Assembly: GCA_015499995.1 (NCBI GenBank)
Contig: JADNRV010000006.1
Span: 186,001 to 250,000, forward strand
Source of the DNA: Flammula alnicola
Taxonomy: Eukaryota; Basidiomycota; Agaricomycetes; Agaricales; Strophariaceae
DNA: 64,000 nt
Direction: 5' to 3'
A model generated the notes under the pieces. The model saw nothing but the letters and a program-made list of their open reading frames with translations. It was not told the DNA's origin and searched no databases. Positions 44,001 to 54,833 of the stretch are shown here, piece by piece; positions within the stretch are counted from its first letter, which is position 1, and each line of letters starts with the position of its first letter. The translations under genes were made by a program, and so were the position numbers.

Positions 44001-45039
44001 GACCGACTTCCGATCAGGTATAATGAGGTGCTTCAAAGATCGACCATTGGGACAAGAGCATTTGATCTTGCGCATAGTGCGGCTTGCCATGTCGGAACAC
44101 TAGGTACGGCAGTTGATTATGTCCCGGGAGACCGAGGTATAACCTTTCATGTCCTTTAGTGACGGTTTATCGCGAAACATTCACTATGAAGAGATCATCA
44201 CCATTTTTGACTTCATATTTACTCGGTGCATCGTACGTCTTGTTTTGCTTGTGGAGTGTGTCGTGTCTTCTAACCTGACACCTTGCGTAGAATTATGCAC
44301 ATATTAACATGTAAGATCCTTGCCATACGATTTTAGTTCTAGGCTGACAAATCATAGTAACCATACGGCCCGAGAACGTTGAAGCGACCGTTGGGCTACA
44401 GCAATGCATGCTAGCCTTAAAGGATATGGCGGTAGGCGATCCCAGTTCCAAGGACTCACATCGAGGATAATTGATACTGTTTATAGGTTGTTTGGCCTAG
44501 TGCGTCGCGTGCTTGGGAGTTGCTTAACGGCGTGCAACTCCGGCTCGCGCACAACCGCCGGCCCCTTTCCCGCCGCAGTACCAAAATATAGATCGAAACA
44601 AAAGAGCCGCTCAAGATGCGTTTGGGGAGGATAACGCCCCTGATTATCTTCATCGCGAGACATTCGGAGCGCCTGGGCGCCAGAGCCCGCTGCAGCTAAC
44701 AACAATATGCAGAACAACACGAATGGCGTACAGGATATCAGCACTCGATTGATGGCGCACATGCTTGGATTGGAAGTTCCTGGCGTCGAGCCATCAACTT
44801 CTTACTTTCCCGGCTACGAGTGGTGGCCCCGGAACCAAGGCGGTTCCTCACAGCAGCAGCAACCTTCGCAGAATCCTGCATATCCGGCTGGCACGGAATT
44901 CTCGACGAACATGCAAACCGTGCCTCAAGGGATGCCCTCTGTGAGCGGGCCCAACTGGGCGCCGAACGCAAATGCAGACTACGGTAACAGAACCTCAATT
45001 ATTCGTATGATTTGGGCAATACGGGGTGTGAAGGAATAG
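41088..45039 (+). CDS. Zn2Cys6 transcription factor with fungal_trans domain
   Basis: A nuclear DNA-binding regulator. The acidic N-terminus (MEWHDSDPSEDEQTHNDDSQ) is followed by the binuclear zinc cluster ACDQCRKTKSKCERTKGDTK then CKSCALTGTACTFLG. The linker KRGPPKGYIHAIEQRWHQVE is typical of Agaricomycete members. The middle-homology (fungal_trans) domain includes PPSKFGIQTYPSGHIHVELP, DLYFNNIHPIFPVIHKTRF, RPSTVQSLLLLGYREFGIGS, MEQGWIFIGTGIRMAFDLGL, RRQIWWACILTDRYGSVYMG and GRPTMIKDEDFETGLPNVD. The C-terminal part (44400-45039) is Gln/Pro/Asn-rich (GYEWWPRNQGGSSQ) and its frame shifts near 44570 and 44690, so the end is less certain. Introns are numerous. The pathway controlled cannot be told from sequence. 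A forkhead factor follows 250 bp downstream. Confidence 0.82.
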
Positions 45040-45286
45040 TTTAATAATTGGGATTTCCGATATATAATTGATTTGTTGTAGTTCTAAGTAGTACTTACAG
45101 AGTTGTTGTGTACACGATAAGCATCTGATGAGATCAAAGTAAATTGGACACAATGGGGAAGCGAATTATGTAACGCCTCGCCTGAACGGTAAGTATGTGA
45201 TCGCAATCATCTTGGACCTTCGTGGACCCACGATTGACGATTTCCCACTTGTTTGTTCGACGTTGTCCTCAGCGCTAACCACCACC

Positions 45287-47273
45287 ATGTCCCACCTCCA
45301 CGAGATCCTCAACCCGGACCAAGGTCGCAGTCAAAGCTCAAAGTATGTTCGCCTTATTTATTCACACATCCCCTCGACGAGAAGGAGCCCGCTAACCCCG
45401 TGTAATCATCAGATTATCCGACGAGACAGACCCTGTTGACCAACTGGAACTATCTTCGTCTGCCGAAGACGACATTTCTCCCGGGTCCGACGACGAAATA
45501 GACGAGCTCGACGGGGAGAGCGATGAGAGGACTATGACGAGCCCTCGCCTCCCTCACTAGGGCATGCTACTGAGCAGCAGCTTGACCATATGCCGCAGCA
45601 CTCCCCAGAAAGTATAGAAGGCCAAAAGTGGATCACAGACAAGATCCATATACCGCCCGAAAAGAGGAGAAGCGCCCAGAGCCAGCGCCGAGGAGGAGGC
45701 TGGAAAAACACGACAGGAAGATCGACCTAGGGCTACACGATCACAAGGCGCATGCGGATTGCCCTGACACCTTGGCTTGCCTGCCCGATACACCTGGACG
45801 CCCTCAGCATACTCTTCCTGTTATTCTGCGGTGCGCCATCCTTGGAAGCCCTCGCAAGCGCCTGACTATTCGCGAGATTTATGCCACAATGGAGTCCAAG
45901 TATCCGTACTATAAGACGGCGGGACAAACATGGAAGGTAGAGGCCTTGTCTTGCCATTATTCTCCAATTTTATACACGTGTTCATCGCTTGTATCTTTGT
46001 CCGTTAGCAATCCGTTCGCCACCATCTCTCACTTAACCGATTATTCGAGAGGCAGCCACGACCGGTTACAGACCCGGCTTTGGCTCGTATTGGACTGTGA
46101 ATTTGGCTGCACCCCCCGGCACCAAGCGTCCACGCAAGAGAGGAAGGCCCAATAAAGACGGCGCCGATGGTTCTGCCTCAAAGAAGTCAAGTACACAAAA
46201 AAGCCTATTCCAAGCGCCCCATATGCAAAATATGCCACTTCAACCTACAAAATTCCAATTTCAGCCTCAGACGCATCCTCCTCCTCCGCCACCACCTCTC
46301 CCACAACCCCAGGTCAATACTCTAACCCCCCGTTCTTCTACTCATCACCATCCACAGTCACAACCAATCACACTTCTTCCGCCACCTCCGCCACCTCAAG
46401 TTCAACACCCACCACCACCACCACCACACCCTAAAGTCCACCAGCAGCAACAGAATCATCAACATCATAATCACCATCAACCTCAACCTCAGCCCCGTCC
46501 TCAACATAAAGCTCCGCCGCCAGCAGCGCCACCTATACCCCCGTCAACGTCAGCACCAAGCATCACAGCAGCAGCACCAACACGAACCACAACACCACGT
46601 TCAGTCTCATCACCAATCACATCATGTACAGCAACATCCATCACCTCAGCATCATTCACAGCCTCATCATCATCAACATGACCTTCATCGACAATCATTA
46701 TCTCACCAACACCATCGAAAACCCTCCCCACCCTTAAAATCAGGTTCTACCCGAGGATCTACATACCCACCGTCTTCCAAAGATTCTGAGACGGAAGATG
46801 GTGGCTTGATGGACCACGACGAAAGCAACGGTCCAACAATATCGGAAGATGAATACGAAAGTGAGGAAGATATGAATCATGGCTATCACCGCCGCGATGC
46901 TATGCCTGGCCACATCGCATTCGTTCCTACCAGGCCATCACCGATTTTCTCCCTTCCCCCGTTTTCGGCGCTCAGTCAGAATCGTGAGGACGTCATTGAA
47001 CATATGCGACAGGAAATTGCGACACTGCGTCGAACATCTGCCGAGGCAGTTTCAACTTCTATACGCCTTTCAGAACAGCTGGCAAATGCAAACCTGGAGG
47101 TGTCGAGATCTCGAGAAGCCGTCAGAGATTTAGAAGATATGCTCCAAGACGAAGCAGTGAAACGGAAGGAGGCTGAGAGGCTGAAAGATCTGGAAATGGA
47201 ACGACGACGTGCAGCAGAACATGCTCTCAGCAGCTTGTCGATCCGAGCTCCGAACCGGGTCCGAACGACGTGA
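45287..47273 (+). CDS. forkhead-box transcription factor
   Basis: Starts MSHLHEILNPDQGRSQSSK at 45287, then an acidic stretch (SSSAEDDISPGSDDEIDELD). The forkhead winged-helix domain runs from about 45810 to 46110: LPVILRCAILGSPRKRLTIR, EIYATMESKYPYYKTAGQTW, an intron, then KQSVRHHLSLNRLFERQPR and GSYWTVNL, followed by a basic motif GTKRPRKRGRPNK. The recognition helix (SVRHHLSLNRLF) is well conserved. After this comes a very Pro/His/Gln-rich tract, then an acidic segment and a C-terminal coiled coil (ENVIEHMRQE-like DVIEHMRQEIATLRR, EAVRDLEDMLQDEAVKRKE) ending at 47273. Frame changes near 45545, 45640 and about 46510-46560 are not explained by clear introns; the last lies in the repeat-like tract. 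Confidence 0.78.
46268..46690 (+). repeat. CCA/CAN-rich low-complexity tract in forkhead gene
   Basis: The plus strand is dominated by CCA, CAC, CAA and CAT triplets and encodes runs of Pro, His and Gln (PPPPPPLPQPQ; with HHQQH-type sequence in another frame). Such triplet tracts slip easily, so apparent frame change here may be replication or sequencing slippage. Confidence 0.7.
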
Positions 47274-47881
47274 TACAAGGTTCAGTTCCCTTTTTTTTCT
47301 CTTGGGGGCTATATTCTGTTCTCTCGAGTTTGCGACGGATGTTTCTCATGAATGATATCCGCCACCGCCACACCCCCGTCTTTCCCGTTGATTTTCACAA
47401 AGGATCGCAGAAACGAAATCTAAATATTGACTTCCGTTTCCCATCATCAGCAGAACTGGTAGAAATGATCGTCAGGCAAGACCTATGCGACCTTTTTCTC
47501 CTTTCGGTTTTCGATGTCCTAGTCCCCTTTCATACTATCAGTTGGTTCTTCGGTATCCGTTATAGCAACGTTATAGTATTGACAGTCTTACAAAGGACGA
47601 GTTCGTTGCAGTCTCCTCAGGCTGTAACACGAGTTCTAGTCAGTAGTTAGTTTTTCTCCATGCAGAGGCTTTTTCTGTGCTTTGTAGTGTGTCTACGAGC
47701 ACATACATACATTACGTACACGGTTGTACCGGAGGTCAGAGGTGCTTAATTTAACGAAGGATCTAAAGTTGTAGTCAACTATGGTTAATTAAGTACACAT
47801 ATAACCAAACAAACTTTTTCAAACTCACAGAGCTTTCAAAGCCTGGAAACTCATTTTTTAAAACCAAGTGTATCCAGGGCA
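47274..47881. other. spacer between forkhead and UTP13 genes
   Basis: 608 bp with a 126-codon open frame at 47270-47650 that is hydrophobic and unrecognised, most likely the 3' UTR of the forkhead gene. The remainder is AT-rich and must include the UTP13 promoter. Confidence 0.4.
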
Positions 47882-50800
47882 ATGGCTGTCCATGCAGCAG
47901 TTCGTCCCAAACTAAAGACTTCGTGCGCATATCAATGATTTTCCTGTAGGATGTTGTTGAAGTTTAGTTTTTTATTATAGATTCAAAAAAGCGCGTACCA
48001 TCGCGCCTCTGTACACCTCTGGTGCAGTAGCCATAACCTCGGATGGAACGAGACTTGTCAGTTGCGTTGCTGAGGACATCCTGCTCACGAATATTGAGAA
48101 TGGGCTGGAGATCTGTCGTTTCGTAGGGGTACGTGAATGTTTTCTTCATAACGATGCATCTTCTGACCTTTGCATTTTTTTTGTTGTGGAATGAAACAGG
48201 ACACCCAACCTATCAATTCTCTGTGCATCACTCCTTCGTCCTCGCACCTCCTTGTGTTCACCGCGTCGTTATCTCTGCGCATATATGAACTTCCCGACTC
48301 AAAAGAACCCTCAAGAAGCGCGTCCCGCCCGTCCGTGTCGTCGGTCGCGCACACGAAGCCCCGTGCACGTCTGTATAGCGGACCCGACCTCGACATACCT
48401 CGCATCTGGATCGGCAGACGGCGTAGTGAAAGTATGGGACATCCTCCGTGGGTATGTGACGCACGTGTTCAAGGGCCACGGAGGAGTCGTCAGCGCCTGA
48501 CATTCCATTACCCTATCGATAAATCCTCAGTGGTCGTCGCTCAGGAGAATAGGACGATGCGCTTGATAACAGCGTCGGTGGATACGAGGATACGGGTGTT
48601 CAATCTCACGGAGGGTGCCTCGACTTCGAGTGGAGGTGGGAAGCCAGAGGCGGTTCTTGAGGGCCATGTCTCCGTTCCGCGAGGGCTAGACGTCTCTGCT
48701 GACGGAGATGGCTCGTGAGTGGTGGAAGGGACTCGGTGGTGCTGATATGGGATTTGCTCTCGAAGTCATCCGCTGCCCCGGCCAAAGTGAAGAAGAGCAA
48801 TAGAAAAACGGCGGCTCTAACGCCGACCCTCGTCAAAACGGTGCCCATCCTTGAGCGGGTCGAAGCGGTGGGTATTCTGCGGACGGATGAAGACATGGAA
48901 GAGAATCAAAGTTGGAGCTTGGTAAACTTCGGTTTTACACGGGTGGTGAGAAGGGTGTTATTAAAGTTTGGGATGGGAGAGGCGAAGTTACGGAAAAGCT
49001 TGGGCAAGAACATGCCGTTGCGTCGGAAGAACTGGAAGAGCAAAGACAAATCATGAATATACTGCGAGTGTCGTTTTTTCTTGTTCCGTGCTCGTCTTTT
49101 AACATTTCATTTCCTAGATATCTCCCATCTACATCTACAGTGATATCTGTCCACGCGGACCAAAATATCATCTTCCATTCTCTCCTCGACGGGTCTTTAT
49201 CCCGACAGTTAATTGGTTACAATGACGAGATCGTCGACGCAAGCTACCTCAGCTACCGTAATTCAGCCGACTCGACTCGACAACGCGACTCGCACGTTGC
49301 ACTCGCACCAACTCCTCCTCATCCGGGTCTACTCAACCCAAAATCTCGACGCGCGGCTCTTGGAAGGCCACTCGGAGATCGTGCTCTCACTAGACCACTC
49401 GGCAGACGGATCGGTGCTAGCGAGTGGCAGTAAAGACAAAACGGCAAGAATATGGGCGCCAGTCTCTGCTGAGACTGACGAGTCGGGGTCGACGTGGGGA
49501 TATGGGTGCGTTGGCGTCTGTGAAGGACACGCAGAGAGCGTTGGGGCCGTGGCGATGGCAAGAGGGGGCGACGAGCTTAAGTTCATGTTCACGGGCAGTC
49601 AGGACCGGACGATTAAGATGTGGGATTTATCAGTGGTCCCTTCTCTGTCTTCCTCGGATGATGGCGAAGTAGTGCGATGTAAAAGTCTGACGACGCATAA
49701 AGCTCACGACAAGGATATCAACTCTCTAGACGTGTCGCCGAACGACAGGTTCTGGTCTCGGGCTCTCAGGACCGCACAGCGAAGATATTTGAGATTGTGT
49801 ATTCCGTTGGGGCAGGAGGCTCGGTGCGCGGAGAGCTCAAGCTTATGGGCACTTGCAAGGGCCATAAGCGCGGGGTGTGGACGGTGCGTTTCGGGAAGGC
49901 AGAGAGGGTTCTTGCGACGGGCAGTGGTGACAAGACGGTGAAACTTTGGAGCTTGGATGATTATTCATGTCTGAGGACGCTCGAGGGCCATACTAATTCA
50001 GTGCTGCGCGTTGATTTCCTGAATGCTGGCCAGCAGTTGGTTAGTACGGGGTCAGATGGGCTGGCGAAGTTGTGGAACATTAGGGAAGAGGAATGCGTGG
50101 CTACTCTGGATAACCACGAAGATAAGGTATGCCCTTCTTCTACTGTTGGGGCCACAACATCGTGTTTAATTGGTTATGGCGTAGGTGTGGGCATTGGCTA
50201 TCAGCACAGATGAGCGCACGATAATCACAGGAGCTGCTGACTCTGTCGTCACTTTCTGGGAGGATTGCACAGAAGAGGACGAATCAGAAAAAGAAGCGAA
50301 GCGAACTGAGATGGCCTTGAAGTAAGTCTAGTCGTTCTTTTGATCTTATTTACCTTGCATTGAACCACGCTCCTCAGGGATCAAGATTTCATGAACTATC
50401 TGTCGTTGCACGATTACAAACGGGCGATACAATTGGCCCTAGCGATGTCCCAACCTGGTCGTCTGCTGTCTCTCTTCAAGGATGTCGCTGCGTCGGAAGA
50501 AGAACGCGAGTCGGCGTCATTAACGGGTAGCGAAGCAGTGGACGAGGTCATTCGAACTCTTTCCGGCCCCGAACTCGCCAAACTCCTCCGATTTGTGCGG
50601 GATTGGAATACCAACGCGAAAACATCGGCTGTGGCTCAGCGGGTCCTCTTTACCGTCATGAAACTACGAACTGCAGACGAGGTGATCCAAGCATTCGGCG
50701 ACGAGAACACAGAAAAGATATTCGCCGACGGAGAAGATTCCTCGGCGTCAATCAACGCCCCCCCTACCGGCCGCACCGCACTGAAAGAACTGGTAGACGC

Positions 50801-50954
50801 GCTGATCCCATATTCTGAACGACACCTTTCACGGATGGAGAGACTTGTGCAGGAGAGTTATGTTGTGGACTACATTCTAGGAGAGATGGATGATGGAATG
50901 TTTGACAATGATCTGCTGAGCGGGGATGGCGACGTCATGGATATAGATGTATGA
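47882..50954 (+). CDS. UTP13: U3 snoRNP (SSU processome) WD40 protein Utp13, frame-disrupted
   Basis: Utp13/TBL3 is part of the UTP-B complex needed for 18S rRNA maturation in the nucleolus. Exon 1 is [14 protein letters not shown] at 47882, spliced to [22 protein letters not shown] repeats are visible throughout: [101 protein letters not shown] and [19 protein letters not shown]. The C-terminal Utp13 domain follows: [20 protein letters not shown] and [20 protein letters not shown], ending GDVMDIDV at 50954. The frame slips near 48350, 48497, 48713, 48908, 49305 and 49750, each time with conserved repeats continuing in a new frame. An essential gene is unlikely to be this broken, so sequence errors are suspected. 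Confidence 0.85.
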
Positions 50955-50977
50955 TTGCCGATGGAAGATTTGGTTTT

Positions 50978-51885
50978 TTACATGTAGATCTTGCCCAAGC
51001 GGCACCCTTGGACCCCATTGAAGAGAAGTACCCATTCCCCGACCTGGATGGTATCTTTTGTTAGTATTCCCCCTGTGTCCTCCTTGATCTTCCGTTGTCG
51101 AGGAGCCATTTACGCATCACCCCTGGGAGACAGCCCGAGTTGGAGGAAGGGGTGAGCCATTCCGAATCGCGGTAGAAAGCGACATTGAAAATAGAGGTCT
51201 CCATGATCTCTCCGTCCCGGTTATACAAAAGGACGTCCCAGCCGGCCGCGGGTGCTGGTGGATCCTCGATTGCCTCATTCGGGGGTGGTCTTTCGTTCCT
51301 AGCCTTCGCGTGTTCGTAAATATCTCTCAAGGTCGTTTTAGTTTGTGTGAATACGGATGGGTCGATTGCTTCCTTGTCGACGTAAATCCTGAGGGCAGAT
51401 CCAACTGGCGTGTCGCTATCAGGGATTGGAGGTGGGGGTTTGCTCAACGACAGAGAGGTTGGATCAGAACGAAAGGGTTCAGGTAAAGGGGTCGCGGTCA
51501 CTACGATCCGCCCCTCCACCGACACAGTAATTCGGAGCTATGAGTGAAAGTGGTCGTCAAACATCCGTTGTAAAGCAAAAAAAAAAAAAAGCTGGTAGAA
51601 TACCCTGAACGATGTCGAGGTGTGACCCCGAACGCGCTGTTCCGATATAGCATCCGAGCAGTAGGACTTGAGGTAGTTGTACTTCAGTAAAGATTTGGCA
51701 TACAGCCAGTTGTGTGTTTCGGCTGCAGATAGGAGGCGTTCGAAGTGTAGTGGCAGCAAGAAGAACGGCGACGGGCCATATGGGTCATTATTCCAGCTGA
51801 GGGATTGTAGAAGTGGGTCGTATCGGGTAGATGTGAGTAGTTGGTAGGGATTTTGCTCGACTTGTTCTTCCTGGAGCAAAACCAT
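50978..51885 (-). CDS. aminodeoxychorismate lyase, PLP fold-type IV (ABZ2/PabC-like)
   Basis: This enzyme makes p-aminobenzoate from aminodeoxychorismate in folate synthesis. Exon 1 (51885 down) encodes MVLLQEEQVEQNPYQLLTST, SPFFLLPLHFERLLSAAETH with the class IV Arg/His region, then an intron with a 14-base T tract joins LRITVSVEGRIVVTATPLPE. The PLP/substrate region is AGWDVLLYNRDGEIMETSIF with the conserved E-TSIFNV, and SGCLPGVMRKWLLDNG. The frame stops at 51061 (TQGEY), but one base over, the family's C-terminus continues: DTIQVGEWVLLFNGVQGCRL, ending GKIYM at 50978. I therefore extend the gene across a single-base break near 51100. Only 23 bp separate its stop from that of UTP13. Confidence 0.82.
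51577..51590 (+). repeat. A14 homopolymer in an intron
   Basis: Fourteen consecutive A on the plus strand lie in the single intron of the aminodeoxychorismate lyase gene, read as T14 on the coding strand soon after the donor. Confidence 0.9.
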
Positions 51886-53173
51886 GATTTAAAAAAATTG
51901 CAGTTGGTTGTCAGGCTAGGGCTGCTATTCGAGACAACAACGAGTTGGAGTTAGGTACATAGGGACGTTATAAGGCGCGCGAAGGGTAAGTGCAAGAATC
52001 AATCGGAGCTTCATGGATACCGTAGTCGATATGGTGCGATGATTTATTTAAATTCCGCGAAGGTGGATAATTCCTGTGTAGTACCTTCCTTTATCGTCTC
52101 ACAATGCACAATGTACCCCCAAAACTAAATGTTTCTTTCCTTGCGAGACCATTACGAGAAAAATTTGAATGCTGGGCTTCGCTTGATTTTACTGGCCATT
52201 GGTTGGCCATGGCAGGCGGTGGGCGCAGAAATTATGGAACGGTGACATAAATGGAGGTTCAACGTTCAGCTTCCAATATAATCCCCTCTTGTCCCCATCT
52301 AAGTAATCTAAAATATCACCTGGACATGGATCGCATAGATTCGAAGGACGCGTACGAACATGGTGCCATTACATCTAAAAAGAAGGACAGATCTATACAA
52401 GATGTGTACCACTTCAAATTAATATTCCTAATATTCCTCACCTCCCCCGTCCTTTCTCTTTCTCTTTTTGGAGGTCACATTAAATAACAACGATTCACTC
52501 TCATCGCGAACAAAATGAGTACGTCCTTTACTAGTTAAGACACCCGAGGGTGCCCGAGAGTATGACATTTAAATTACACCAAGGTCGGCATAAGTAGTAC
52601 TTCGCTGCCAGTGCGCTGCCACCCCTCTTTTTTGAATTGAGAACGGTGCTCCATGCCCAAATTTGTACCCGATTCATGTGGGATTGCTAATAAGCCTGAG
52701 AGTGACGATACATCGGCAGGCGATTAGTAAATTCTACAATGCAATTGGCCCGCAGTCAACCTTGATGAACTTGTTACCCGCCAGGTCTCAAATAACCTTT
52801 AATCAGTCTCGTAAACCAGGCTCTAGTAAATAGTTCAGACACGATGAGATGATCTAGTTATCTAACAACCGTCGTTTCTTATGCACTGTATAACTAGCAC
52901 TGGACAACAAGGCCCATCTAAACATGCATGAAGGGAGGATAACGTCAAGTACACATCATCGAATGGTCATTCTACTTTCATTGCAGGAAAATCGTAACAT
53001 GGGACACATTGACAGGGGGAACATACATACACGTCAATCTACACAGGACATCGGTGTGAGATTCATGATATAAAGGGGGTTTCCAAGCGAGTACACTAGT
53101 AATATTTGGCGCATAAACTTGCATTGCGAAAATTCGTGCAATTTCTTGCGGCATCTTAGGCCGCGAGTGAGGC
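51886..53173. other. 1.3-kb spacer without a supported gene
   Basis: Contains the upstream region of the aminodeoxychorismate lyase gene and the 3' side of the DUF6534 gene. Open frames (52251-52487; 52978-53217 on minus) are short and unrecognised; the second overlaps the DUF6534 C-terminus. Sequence is AT-rich. Nothing else is seen. Confidence 0.4.
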
Positions 53174-54833
53174 TTAAGCTGCTGAAATATCGTCGTCGGA
53201 GTTGGCGATTTTGGCATCGATCTGTTCAGAGGATATATGCGTCAACACTTCTCTCGTAAGATGCACAGATCGAATTACAGTTTGTACTCCGGGCATATAA
53301 GTCTGGCTTTGGTTCTCTAACCTGAAGGCGCCGGTATTGGTTGCATTCTGGATTCCATTTAAAATCAGCGATCGTAATCAATTGTTCAGAAATGAACTAG
53401 TCTTACCTCGGATCCAATAGTAGCATTCATGAGCTTCAATTCGATACGGGAGTTAAGGGTATCCAACAACGTCTAGAAAAAGAGACAGAAACATGAGCCA
53501 CCCAAAACGGAGCGAGTCTCGTAAATTCTGACATTGGTGTAGATGCGTCCGATAGGGTACGCAAACATGGCATACAAGTTGGTATTCCGATGAAGGACGA
53601 AACTGAATAGATCCGCAAGGGCAAAGAGGGATGCGAAGAGGCCCGTTTGGATGGCACCACGAATGAGACGATTGATAACCGTGTCAGTTTTGCGGAAGCC
53701 AGTGCGCGCGCGCGCAAGGACCACGGACAGGACCACTATAAATGTGATTAGACATTAATTATCTGAATAAGCTAGCAAGCCGAGGAAAGGCAGGCAGATG
53801 TACCTGTAATCAAGAGATCGGCACATGTTTGGCAGCTGAGCCAGGTGATAACGAATGGTGTCAGTGGATCGAAGTTCTTCACTCTGAAGGGATCGTCTAT
53901 TAGATGACCGGATGAAACGAACAAGAAAAGAAAGTTTGCTTACTCGTTGATGATTCCTGAGCGAACGCCGGAGTAGACGCCGAAAACGAATCCTACAAAA
54001 CTGAAAATTCCAATCACAGCTACAATGGCAGTGCTTCTCGTGAGCTTGAATACACTGTAAACGGCATTGATTGGAACGTGGCTCGTGTCACGACGAAAAT
54101 AATAGGCATACCGGTGTCCCAAGAAGATTTGAGTGAAGATGGCAGCTACTGAGGTTGCGACTGCCGTGAATGGAATAGTCCAGCCAACGGCTGTAGGAAA
54201 TTAAAAAATCAGTTCATGCGGACGACTGCCGATAAGGCCCATCGAACGTACTGGCCAAGCTTGCGGGATTGTTATAGTTGGTGACACTGGGTTTATTGTT
54301 GAGTATTAGGAGATCATCATTGATTTTCGGAGAATACTGACCACGTATTCCATGCTGAGTAGACGGCACTGTGAAGAAGCGTCAAACACCATGAAATTCG
54401 AGAACAAGGCAAAGACGTACACCATGCTGTGTGCTGTATCCACAACGAAGAGGATGCCAACAATAGCCCTATATCAAGTCAGTCAATCGATGATCATCCA
54501 AGTTGAGAGCGCACACACTTGATCCATGGGGCGTCGTTGAATTCTGGAATGAGGCGGTCAGGAAACACTAAAGCAGGGTTTACAAGGAAAGGGCGCACTC
54601 GTGTTTTTGTATACCAAGAACTGGTATGTCACCAGGCCGTAAAGATAGGTGTTGACTGGGGGGATGTCGGTAAATTATACGTAACGAGAAACATTGCACT
54701 TTGCTTAGGACGTACAAAACAGGCCGAGAAGCAGAACACCTGAATAGCGCCAAGGGGTGATTGATGAGTAAAAGCCAAACGGAAGACTAGAAAAACGAAT
54801 ATGCTCACCGACAGTAAGATCGAAAGCGCCCAT
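53174..54833 (-). CDS. DUF6534 multi-pass membrane protein
   Basis: A seven-helix-like membrane protein family expanded in Agaricomycetes, of unknown function. Start MGAFDLTV at 54833, then GVLLLGLFC, NTYLYGLVTYQFLVYKNTS, EFNDAPWIK, FSNFMVFDASSQCRLLSMEY, IFLGHR spliced to VFKLTRSTAIVAVIGIFSFV, VFGVYSGVRSGIINE, VLARARTGFRKTDTVINRLI and the family's conserved GAIQTGLFASLFALADLFSF then VLHRNTNLYAMFAYPIGRIY. TLLDTLNSRIELKLMNATIG follows, with a hydrophilic tail ending SDDDISAA at 53174. Exons are short, with about nine introns. No frame break. Sensory or receptor-like roles are sometimes guessed for the family; nothing here supports one. Confidence 0.85.

Noticed and set aside
54060..54112. Extra polar segment in the DUF6534 protein after LGHR
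   Set aside because: It has GTATGC and TTTACAG ends and is better read as an intron joining GHR to VFKLTRS.
53940..54122. Separate small membrane protein on the minus strand
   Set aside because: Its sequence fits as middle exons of the DUF6534 gene.
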